A DNA stretch of 64,000 nt. Source: a bacterium 1XD42-1 (lineage in GTDB: Bacteria > Bacillota > Clostridia > Oscillospirales > Ruminococcaceae). The stretch is taken from NCBI GenBank assembly GCA_003612625.1, contig RAZJ01000004.1, positions 1-64,000 on the forward strand, given 5' to 3'. The notes below the pieces were generated by a model that was given only the letters and a program-made list of their open reading frames with translations, was not told where the DNA came from and did no database searches. Below are positions 8,150 through 15,484 of the stretch, piece by piece. Both the position numbers and the translations under genes were made by a program. Each line of letters begins with the position of its first letter. Position 1 is the first letter of the stretch.

Positions 8150-10228
8150 CTAAAGATTCACTTTCTTGGAAACGTTACAGGGTACCGCTTTTAATACCAC
8201 AAACCCGGAAATATTGTCCCGGCACAAGGGACTGATCAGGTTGTTGACATTGCCTTCCTGCCATTCTTTGGCATGTTCACTGCTTCCGCCGCTGGAAAAT
8301 ACATGGATGGTTCCTTCCTTCATGCCAACAATCCGCGCACGGAAATCCAGTTTACCACAAGCTGTTTCTACGGTTGCCATATCCCCTTCTGCAATTCCCA
8401 AACGTTCCGCGTCTGCCGGAGCAATGTCCACTGTGGGGAATGGGTCCAGCTCTGCTATCTCTGGAATATTGGGGCCAAAAGAGCTGTATCTGTGAGGGCT
8501 GCGGTTCCCGGACGTCATCACAAAGGAAAAATCCTTTTTCAAATCCGGCTCCTCACGAATATCCCGGTATACAGGATACCCTGTATATCCAAACTTCTCT
8601 AAAATGGTAGAACTGATTTCAAATTTCCCCGAAGGCGTTGGGAAGCCTTTCTGCCCATCCGCGCGGAGCTCCCCAGTTTCATATTTGCGGTAAATCCGCT
8701 TTTTGGGATATACGACCCCTTCCGGATGTTTCAAAAGCTCCTGATAAAGCTCCTCTTTTCCCCGGAAAGCTTTTGCGTAAAGTTCATCTTTATTTTTGGG
8801 GAAAGCATCCGGTTTTCCCATGCGGGCTGCAATAGCCTGGTAAATGAATAAATCGGATTTTGCTTCTCCTACCGGTTCAATGAACCGCTTCCGCAGCCTG
8901 ATTCCACCCGGATAACGGCAGTAAGAATCATTTTCAAATAACGTGGTCGCAGGCAAAATCACATCTGCAAAGCGGGCATCTTCTGTCATAAACCGATCCA
9001 ATACAACCATAAAATCAAGATGCCGGTATACATTCCGCCAGGATTCCATATCCGGATACGATACAGCGGGAGAAGCTGCCCGGATCATAAGGCCCCGGAT
9101 GGGATAAGGCTCCCCTTTCAGGACGGCGTCCTGGAAGGCAATAAACTGCCCCATTCCTGTCAGCGCATAAAAAACAGGATATTGCTCCATCCCAATAGGC
9201 TTTTCCCCTTGGGGCTCAAACAGCTTGCGGGTTTCTGCTCCGTAAGCATCCATATAAATTCCACCAGGCACATCTACCTTGCCGGTGATGGCCCAAAGAA
9301 TTTGAAGCGCCCGGTTATTTTGGACGCCGCTGGGCTGGTATTCCAGCCCGGTATAAGAAATCAAAGGGATTTTTGTCGTAGAGGTAAAAATATCAGTCAG
9401 TTCTGTAATGGTTTCCAAAGATACGCCGCAATAACGGGACAAGTCTTCCATAGAAAGCCCGTCCAAATAGGCGCGGTATTCCTCAAATCCCCGTGTATAA
9501 TCCTGTACAAAGGATTTGTCATACTGCTCCCGTTCTATGACCAGCTTCGTCATAGCCATAGCCAATGCCCCGTCAGAACCAGGTATCACTGGAACCCAAA
9601 TATCCGCAATTTCTCCCATGCCGGTTTTGCAGGGATCGACAACAATAATTTTGACCCCGCGTTTTTTCGCTGCTAAAATGGACTGGTATAAGGACAAAGG
9701 CCCGGAATCTGTTTTAGGATTCTTGCCCCAAATAAAAATTATTTCGCTGTTTTCCACATCCTGCCGCAGCATAGGCGTGGGGATTCCGTAGGTGGTTACC
9801 GGAGTGAAAAGATTGGAGGATGTATTGCAGATAGAGCCTGGCCCCATATCATTGGGCGATCCAAAATGGGCGAAAAACCGCACATTGTCATTCATACTGT
9901 CCTCCAGGCCGCTGCCGCCAAAATAACTGGCTAAAGCCCGGGGGCCGTATTCCTCCATGATCTTTCCAAAGCCTTCCGCAATCCGATCCAGGGCTTCATC
10001 CCAGGAAGCACGGCGGAATTTTCCTTCTCCTTTTTCCCCGTCCCGGATCAAAGGATACAGCAGGCGTTTTTCAGAGTAGACGATTTTCGGGGCGAGTCTG
10101 CCCCGGGAACAAACCCTGCCCCGGGGAGAATCCGGATCTGCTGCTACCTGAGTCAGCCTGCCGTTTTCAATGTCTGCTACAATATCACATCTGTTATGAC
10201 ACATGCCGCAGATGCCTTTCATTTTCAT
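8150..10228 (-). CDS. Molybdopterin (bis-MGD) oxidoreductase, catalytic subunit
   Basis: A 692-aa member of the DMSO-reductase superfamily. The N-terminal 4Fe-4S motif is C7-x2-C10-x3-C14-x25-C40, followed by the Molybdopterin domain and a C-terminal dinucleotide-binding domain (around FPTPSGKFEIS to the end). A Cys in GPGSICNTSS (C134) sits near where formate dehydrogenases carry the Mo ligand, so it may ligate molybdenum; the substrate is unknown. There is no Tat signal, so it is probably cytoplasmic, and no electron-transfer or membrane subunit is adjacent. It starts 21 bp after the MerB-like selenoprotein lyase gene on the same strand, so it is almost certainly the last gene of the leftward selenoprotein arm. 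Mo-cofactor genes mobA, moeA and mobB close the opposite arm. Confidence 0.88.
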   Translation of the reverse strand: MKMKGICGMCHNRCDIVADIENGRLTQVAADPDSPRGRVCSRGRLAPKIVYSEKRLLYPLIRDGEKGEGKFRRASWDEALDRIAEGFGKIMEEYGPRALASYFGGSGLEDSMNDNVRFFAHFGSPNDMGPGSICNTSSNLFTPVTTYGIPTPMLRQDVENSEIIFIWGKNPKTDSGPLSLYQSILAAKKRGVKIIVVDPCKTGMGEIADIWVPVIPGSDGALAMAMTKLVIEREQYDKSFVQDYTRGFEEYRAYLDGLSMEDLSRYCGVSLETITELTDIFTSTTKIPLISYTGLEYQPSGVQNNRALQILWAITGKVDVPGGIYMDAYGAETRKLFEPQGEKPIGMEQYPVFYALTGMGQFIAFQDAVLKGEPYPIRGLMIRAASPAVSYPDMESWRNVYRHLDFMVVLDRFMTEDARFADVILPATTLFENDSYCRYPGGIRLRKRFIEPVGEAKSDLFIYQAIAARMGKPDAFPKNKDELYAKAFRGKEELYQELLKHPEGVVYPKKRIYRKYETGELRADGQKGFPTPSGKFEISSTILEKFGYTGYPVYRDIREEPDLKKDFSFVMTSGNRSPHRYSSFGPNIPEIAELDPFPTVDIAPADAERLGIAEGDMATVETACGKLDFRARIVGMKEGTIHVFSSGGSSEHAKEWQEGNVNNLISPLCRDNISGFVVLKAVPCNVSKKVNL

Positions 10229-10249
10229 ATGGCTGCCCCTTTCACTATT

Positions 10250-10873
10250 TTATACAAGGAAGGTTGCTTTTGCTTCCTCTACTGCCCGTTTTAAATCTGC
10301 TTTAATAACGGTTTTCATATCCAGTGCCATGCTTTCCGCATATTGATCAAATTCGTTCTTCGTACAGAAGAAATTCATAGCGTTTCAGCAGGAGCCTGCC
10401 CAGTTAGAAATTTCTCCTAAAGTAAATGTCAGTGCATGTAAATCTTTTGGGCTGTATTCCACAGGTGTACCATCCTGCATTACAATATGGATTGGAGCGC
10501 CGCAGACACTGCAAACAGAATGAATTTCCGTATCCTGATGAAATGTAAAAGCAGCACCGATTGCATCAATGGCACACATTGCCGTAAAAGAACGGCCGTC
10601 CGCCAGCTTCACCTGGTGATTGGTAGGCAAGGCTGAAACCGGATAAATAAAATTAACATTATTTTCCTCATCCACTACCATGCCATCTTTTGCCCGGAGT
10701 TCCGCTGTAATATCAGCAAAATCTTTTTCGCTGGAAAGCCGGATATTTTTTAATGCGCCAAATCCGTCGGTTTCCAGATTAAAAGGCCGTTTTTCGTTAA
10801 TAATAAAATCCATAATCGCCAGACGTACTTCATTTTGCGCCTGGTTAAATTTCTTTTGTATATTTTGTTCCAC
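10250..10873 (-). CDS. saoL: MerB-like organometallic lyase, selenoprotein (TGA = Sec163)
   Basis: A 207-aa product if the in-frame TGA at 10385-10387 is read as selenocysteine. The frame then continues for 44 residues (NAMNFFCTKNEFDQY...) to TAA. The protein matches organomercurial lyase MerB: C100-x2-D103 corresponds to MerB Cys96/Asp99, C121/C124 to the structural Cys region, and C162-U163 followed by NAMNFF to MerB Cys159-Cys160 followed by HVHFF. MerB breaks carbon-mercury bonds by protonolysis, so cleavage of a carbon-metal(loid) bond is the inferred job. A 6-bp stem-loop follows the TGA. The gene lies between the binding lipoprotein gene and the molybdoenzyme gene. The symbol follows my recollection of NCBI family naming. 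Confidence 0.88.
10356..10372 (-). promoter_or_regulatory. Candidate bacterial SECIS hairpin for saoL
   Basis: On the minus strand TTCTTC-TGTAC-GAAGAA forms a 6-bp stem with a G in its loop. It starts 12 nt after the TGA codon. This is the position and shape expected of bacterial SECIS elements, which lie in the coding sequence just 3' of the UGA and bind SelB. Confidence 0.65.
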
Positions 10874-10901
10874 TGGACATCCTCCACTTTCATTATTGGA
10901 A

Positions 10902-10931
10902 TGCCGGACGCACTTTTCAGCACGTCCGGCA
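10902..10931 (-). terminator. Intergenic hairpin between binding-protein gene and saoL
   Basis: TGCCGGACG and CGTCCGGCA form a 9-bp stem in the 62-bp gap between two genes of the leftward arm. There is no T-tract on the minus strand. It is therefore more likely a processing or partial-attenuation hairpin that sets different levels for the abundant binding protein and the enzymes than a full terminator. Confidence 0.5.
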
Positions 10932-10935
10932 CAAA

Positions 10936-12360
10936 TTATTGCTGCAAATGGCTTGCAGTATCTCCGCCGCCTGCATCAGAAGAAGATCCCGATGATGCAG
11001 CTTCACTGCCGGAAGCCTCGCTGCTGGAAGCTGCATTTTTCTCAGCTTCAGCCTTTTCGGCAGCGGCCTTCTCAGCCGCGGCTTTTTCCCTGGCTTCTTT
11101 CTGTTTGGCCAGCTCTTCTTCATGACGCTGTGCCATGCGTTCCGCATCTTTTGCAACTTGGTCGTCAGTAACATGATCGATTTCCATTGCTTTTTTCAGC
11201 CAGTCATCATAAGCCATGCCTAACGGGAATTGGCTGTCGGCATTTTGCGCAATAAACTGATCAAAATCTTCAATGCCTGCCGCAGCAATCAGGTCATTTG
11301 ACATAAATGTAGTATAGTCATTTACATTGGGGATATCTTCCTCTGCAACACCATATTTATGGTATGGGGAAATCATATTGTCAAGATTGTCCTGTGTGAA
11401 GTGCCATGTCAAAGTACGGCCTTCTTTACAGGTTTTCATGTAGATGGTACGCAGTCCAACCACTGCTGTTGTGCCGAATCCATCAGCAAACATCATAGCG
11501 GCATTATACGGATGGGTATAAATATACTTATTTGACAGCGCATGGGCTAAAACCAGGCGTTTTGCCAGTTCGGGGTGGGCATCACGGAAATCAGTCTGCA
11601 TGACATATGCACAGCACATGCCCCAGCCTGTACTCATATCCGGGGCAATATCGGCGCCCCAGCCAGTTGCGATAATATGTCCGAAGCCTTCGGACTCTGC
11701 CTGAGCGGCATAAGGGTCTCAGCAGGTGAAGCCGTCTAACTGGCCGGCTTTCAATGCGAATACTGCATCCGCTTGTCCCATATCAACAACTTCATAATTT
11801 TCCAGTTCTTTCGGAACACCCAGTTCAATTGACCAGCGGGGCCATTCCGGTGTTTTTAAAGCGCCGGAACCGATGGCAAGCTTTTTGCCGACCAGATCGG
11901 TTTTCGGATCTTTAATGTCATTGCTGACTACCAAATACCGGGAACCGCCTAAGTGGTTCGCAGCCGCCATAAACAACGGCGCACCGTTGTTAAATGCACG
12001 GATGGCGCCGGTAAGGCCCTGATAACCGCAGTCCATCTGCCCGGAAGCCATAGCTTCTGCAATTTTACCGGTTTTGGTCAGGTTGACCTTCAGTCCCAAA
12101 GCCTCATAAATACCGGATTCCTGTCCTACCAGGCAGGCAACCATATGGTCGCAGTTGTTATAACCCATTTCAATTTGGTAATTCTTGTCCTCTTCTGTTA
12201 ATTCACCCAGGTATTCCTGGTATTTAGCCACTTCCGCCACCGGATCATAGTCCGTTTCGACGGTAACACTCTGCTTGCTGCTGTCTTTACAGCCGATCAG
12301 AGCAGAAAAGGCTAAACAGAGGGCAAGGACACCAGAAACGGCTCTTTTCGTTTCCAACAT
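10936..12360 (-). CDS. ABC transporter substrate-binding lipoprotein, selenoprotein (TGA = Sec214)
   Basis: A 474-aa product reading through the in-frame TGA at 11719-11721. A lipoprotein signal peptide ends at LIGC (lipid-anchored C24). The body is an NMT1/SsuA/TauA-like periplasmic-binding fold. The TGA falls in GQLDGFTC-U-DPYAAQA, exactly where relatives have an aromatic-E/D-P-Y ligand-pocket segment; the fold continues afterwards. Additional Cys sit at likely pocket positions (NNCDHM, GQMDCGYQG, GWGMCCAY). The last ~75 residues are an Ala/Glu/Lys-rich probable helix followed by a Ser/Gly-rich tail, unusual for this family. A perfect 7-bp hairpin follows the TGA. It works with the permease encoded upstream. 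I have a weak memory of the name SaoX for this family but leave the symbol empty. Confidence 0.88.
11679..11695 (-). promoter_or_regulatory. Candidate SECIS hairpin for the binding lipoprotein
   Basis: On the minus strand GTCCGAA-GGC-TTCGGAC is a perfect 7-bp stem with a GGC loop, starting 23 nt after the TGA. It is the clearest of the five candidate SECIS hairpins in the cluster. Confidence 0.7.
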
Positions 12361-12475
12361 CCAAAAAGCACTTCCTCTTTGTTTTACTTTTCCTTCTTTT
12401 TATGTATGTTTATACCCTGTGGAAATTTTAACTTTGATCAGAAAACGTCTTTGCCAATCAAACCCAAGCTGAAAT

Positions 12476-13309
12476 TTAGTCTGCCTTCCACCGGAGCAGA
12501 ATACTCTCAAAAAGCAGCATAACTTTGTCAATGGTGAACCCGATCAAACCGGCAATCACCATGTAGGCCATAATCACGGGAGTTTCCATTCTCCCCTGTG
12601 CCTCAACCATACAGTAACCGAAACCGGCACTCGTCGCAATGAACTCTGCTCAAATAACGGACATCCATCCCATTCCGATGGCGAGTCGAACGCCTGTAAT
12701 TACGCCCGGCATGGCGCCTGGAACCACTACGTCTTTTAAAACGTCAAAGGTATTTGCGCCCATGCTTCGTACCGCGTTATAGTAGTCTTTACTGATGTCC
12801 TGGACACCAGCAATGGTATTGAGGATTATGGTAAACACGCCGCTGAATGCAATCATAAAAATCGTCGGGCCGTCGCCCAGGCCGAACCATACGATTGAAA
12901 GGGGAACCCATGCCATAATTGGGACTTGCCGCAGAGAATTGATAAAAGGTGCAAAGGTCCGCAGCAGTCTGGGGGAATACCCCATAAACATGCCAATGGG
13001 TAACCCGATGAGACAGGCATAAAATACGCCGGTCAGCACACGCCGCAACGTAATGCCGATATTGCGCAGTACATAAAGATCCCGCAGTGCATCAACGACT
13101 GCACCGAGTACGCTTTCGATACTGGGAAAAATAAAAGGCTGGTTGATAATATGCGCCGCAATAAACCATATGACAATAATAAATGCAATGGCAATGGGCG
13201 TATAAATATTCCGGTCTTTTTTCTTCTGCATTTTCCGGAAAGAATTCCGGTCCTGGGTTGTCCGTGTTGCCTGAATCATCCGGGCTGTCTGTTTTTCTTG
13301 ATTGTTCAT
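12476..13309 (-). CDS. saoP: ABC transporter permease, selenoprotein (in-frame TGA = Sec)
   Basis: A 277-aa BPD-type inner-membrane permease related to SsuC/TauC. The ATG at 13309 is chosen because AGGAGGTGAG precedes it; a longer start at 13336 would include that ribosome site. The in-frame TGA at 12650-12652 (residue 220) lies in GWMSVI-U-AEFIATSAGFGY. Relatives typically read V-A-A-E-M there, so Sec replaces an alanine in the conserved stretch near the permease/ATPase coupling loop. After the TGA the protein continues with normal family sequence (a last transmembrane helix AYMVIAGLIGFTIDKVMLL and a short tail). Sec in an integral-membrane transporter is very rare. It is the first gene of the leftward arm. 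Confidence 0.88.
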
Positions 13310-13333
13310 TTTACTCACCTCCTGTCTTTTCCA

Positions 13334-13372
13334 CATCTTCGTATGAGTATATCATAAACGTTCCCGAAGATG
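13334..13372. promoter_or_regulatory. Inverted repeat in divergent control region
   Basis: CATCTTCG (13334-13341) and CGAAGATG (13365-13372) form an exact 8+8 inverted repeat around an AT-rich core. The core contains TATACT-like -10 sequence for the leftward arm (minus-strand GATATACTC). It may be an operator for an unlinked regulator or a 5'-leader hairpin of the saoP transcript. No regulator gene lies within the cluster. Confidence 0.4.
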
Positions 13373-13515
13373 ATATTTTAAATTTCTATAAAAAACAGTT
13401 AATCATAAGATATTTCAATAAATATGAGAGAAACCTGCTTTTTATGGGGATCGAAGGGGAAATAAAAGAGTTTATTAGAAATATCAATAAACGAATTGAT
13501 GCAATCATGATTTTC

Positions 13516-13552
13516 TATAATGGTTTTCTTTCCTTTTTCTTTTTGTTATAAT
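13516..13552 (+). promoter_or_regulatory. Candidate promoter of the rightward selenoprotein arm
   Basis: Two TATAAT hexamers (13516-13521 and 13547-13552) lie upstream of saoT. The second sits 54 bp before the ATG, with only a weak T-rich -35 (around TTTTCT at 13524) at normal spacing. Either could be the -10 of the saoT-mobB operon. Confidence 0.45.
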
Positions 13553-13605
13553 GTCATTTAAAGTGAAAATCATTGTTCCAGTGGATAGAGAAAGAAGGGA
13601 AAAAA

Positions 13606-13860
13606 ATGACAAAGCCTTGTATAGAATATATCTGTGCCTGTGCATGATGCGAACAATATGTGGGATTCGTAGAATCTCTGGCAAAAGAATATGAAGGACG
13701 GTTAGAAGTGGTTATTTACCGTGCCGGAAAAGATTTTGGATACCTGAAAAAATATGGCAGAACAACAAAAAGCCTTTTGGTAATCAACGAAAGCAAAGCA
13801 GTCCGGAATATTAGTAAAGATACCATTTCTGCCGCTTTTGAGGAGGCATTGCATTGCTGA
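13606..13860 (+). CDS. saoT: Thioredoxin-like selenoprotein with CAUC motif (Sec14)
   Basis: An 84-aa product if the TGA at 13645-13647 is Sec. The first 13 codons run from an ATG behind AAGAAGGG, then U14-C15 and a continuous frame to TGA at 13858. The active-site-like stretch is C10-A-C12-A-U14-C15, so a CXXC-type redox motif whose third position is Sec. It is followed by a short beta/alpha thioredoxin-like domain with a K-Y-G-R-T-T-K-S segment before the strand LLVINES. The size and motif resemble small thioredoxin-like metal or redox proteins. It probably reduces or shuttles metal thiolates or selenolates for the pathway. It overlaps the next gene by 7 bp. Without Sec decoding only the 70-aa C-terminal part would be called. 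Confidence 0.85.
13664..13676 (+). promoter_or_regulatory. Candidate SECIS hairpin for saoT
   Basis: GATTC-GTA-GAATC is a 5-bp stem with G in the loop, 16 nt after the TGA. Position fits a bacterial SECIS; the stem is short. Confidence 0.55.
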
Positions 13861-14957
13861 CAGAATTTGCGGGATTTTTATGGGGGATTATCCGTTCTGC
13901 TTTCAATATGATGTGCAGTTCTTCTGTATGGATGGTGATCAGCTTCGGAATTGCCGGGCTGCTCCATGAATTCCTCAACCCGGAAAAAATGCGGAAAAGT
14001 GATATTGGCAGTGACGGGATAGCCGGTGTATTTTGGACAACAGTGTCCGGGATGCTCATTCCAATTTGCAGCTGCGGTACAATCCCTTTGGGCATCAGCC
14101 TTTATTATTCCGGTGCCTGCCTTGGCCCTACGTTAGCATTTATGACTTCTTCCCCTATGATCAACCCGATTGCGGTTATCCTTTGCTGGGGGCTGCTGGG
14201 AAAAGAAATTACCATTATTTATGTCATCACCGGATTTGTAGCCCCTATACTAATCGGTATGATTGCTAACCGGTTTGCAGGGGATGAATTGCGGGCTCCC
14301 GGCCTGGAGGATGGTAACAGTTCCATGATCCTTTTGGAAGAAGAATCCGTATCTTTCCAGGAAAAAATCCGTTCCGGACTCCGCTGGTCCTTCAGCGAGC
14401 TGGCTGTAACCGTTTCAAAATATGCCGTTACCGGTATGCTGATTGCCGGGCTGATTTTTAATGTATTCCCTCAGTCAGCCATTCAAACCTACTTAGGAAA
14501 TCCCGGCTTTGTATCTTTATTCGGTATTACCGTAGTAGCCGCTTTTATGTATGTATGTGCTGTGGGCCATATTCCTTTTATTGCGGCTTTGGTGGCCAGC
14601 GGAGCTGCTCCCGGAGTGGCAATTACTTTCCTCATGGCAGGGGCCGCCACAAATATTCCGGAATTGCTGACCATTTGCAAAACTATTGGAAAACGGGCTA
14701 TGCTGATGTATTTTGCTATGGTAACGATTATTTCTAATGTGGTTGGCTATATTACCAACCAGCTCCTCATGCCTGGCTTTGTGCCTGTACTGGATTTCGA
14801 CGCGGCACAGAATACAATCCAAACAGCAAACAAGCTGATTGTAGTTGCTCCGGTCTGGCTCAAATACCTTTGCAGCTTTATCCTGATTGGATATGCCTGC
14901 TGGGCACTGTTTTTGCGGGTCCGGCCATTGTTTGCCAGAAAGGCCGCAGTCGTATGA
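13854..14957 (+). CDS. saoE: ArsP-like permease (putative efflux transporter)
   Basis: A 367-aa integral membrane protein of the permease family that includes ArsP, an exporter of trivalent organoarsenicals. Visible family signatures are IPICSCGTIPLG with the paired cysteines, and FMTSSPMINPIAVIL. A second similar half contains AVGHIPFIAALVASG and FLMAGAATNIPEL. About eight to ten transmembrane segments are expected. It starts at TTG 13854 with GAGGAGG just upstream, inside the end of saoT (7-bp overlap), so the two are translationally coupled. Inferred role: export of the metal(loid) product after lyase cleavage. This gene has no in-frame TGA; the cysteine pair is intact. Confidence 0.83.
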   Translation: MLTEFAGFLWGIIRSAFNMMCSSSVWMVISFGIAGLLHEFLNPEKMRKSDIGSDGIAGVFWTTVSGMLIPICSCGTIPLGISLYYSGACLGPTLAFMTSSPMINPIAVILCWGLLGKEITIIYVITGFVAPILIGMIANRFAGDELRAPGLEDGNSSMILLEEESVSFQEKIRSGLRWSFSELAVTVSKYAVTGMLIAGLIFNVFPQSAIQTYLGNPGFVSLFGITVVAAFMYVCAVGHIPFIAALVASGAAPGVAITFLMAGAATNIPELLTICKTIGKRAMLMYFAMVTIISNVVGYITNQLLMPGFVPVLDFDAAQNTIQTANKLIVVAPVWLKYLCSFILIGYACWALFLRVRPLFARKAAVV

Positions 14958-15484
14958 GAGAAAATGGAAGGGAAAAAACAGCGGCTTCCCCAAAGAAAAC
15001 CATGATTGGAATTTTAGCTGTGGTTTTGATCTGTTTTACCGCCTTTGGAGCCAGCCGCTTTTTGAAAGAACGGGATGAAACAATAAATGCCGCCCGCCGG
15101 GAATTAACATTTGCCCCTATGGTGGCAGATGACAACGAAGCGCTTATTGCATTCCGGGAACAGTTTCCAGAGCGGAATGTGGTACTGGCCTGTAAGGAAG
15201 ATGTTACCAATGACAGCCTGCCGGATTTATTGGTTATTTATACGGAAGGGGATTTAACCCGGTTTGTTACTGCCATTGCCGGACAGGACGGATATACTTA
15301 TACCGAGCCGATTCCTGCCCCTATTGAAAACCAGGGTATCCAATTCAAAAATATTGATAAAAAAGATGAAATGGAATTTATTATCTCTGGCGAAAAAAAA
15401 GGCGCGGCTGGTTACGCCATTTATCGTATTATTGATGGACAGCCAAAAGATCTTTTTGGGGATGGTATGGACGATTGCTGTTAA
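14954..15484 (+). CDS. saoC: Membrane-anchored protein ending in Cys-Cys-COOH
   Basis: A 176-aa product. One N-terminal transmembrane segment (about residues 17-34, MIGILAVVLICFTAFGA) precedes an extracytoplasmic domain containing a VTNDSLPDLLVIY-type stretch reminiscent of FG-GAP/dockerin-like metal-binding repeats, and an acidic end GDGMDD followed by C175-C176 and TAA. A carboxy-terminal Cys pair is a likely soft-metal or redox site; I recall related proteins with Sec there. The ATG overlaps the saoE stop by 4 bp (ATGA), and the end overlaps the next gene by 10 bp. The exact role is unknown; it could hand metal to the binding protein. Confidence 0.78.
   Translation: MRENGREKTAASPKKTMIGILAVVLICFTAFGASRFLKERDETINAARRELTFAPMVADDNEALIAFREQFPERNVVLACKEDVTNDSLPDLLVIYTEGDLTRFVTAIAGQDGYTYTEPIPAPIENQGIQFKNIDKKDEMEFIISGEKKGAAGYAIYRIIDGQPKDLFGDGMDDCC

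Noticed and set aside
8166-9791. Several plus-strand open frames opposite the molybdopterin oxidoreductase
   Set aside because: They are antisense shadows of a gene with clear family motifs and have no ribosome sites or recognisable domains.
8150-10228. Formate dehydrogenase with Sec at the Mo site
   Set aside because: The corresponding region has Cys (GSICNTSS) and there is no in-frame TGA; no FDH accessory genes are adjacent, so a specific FDH call is not justified.
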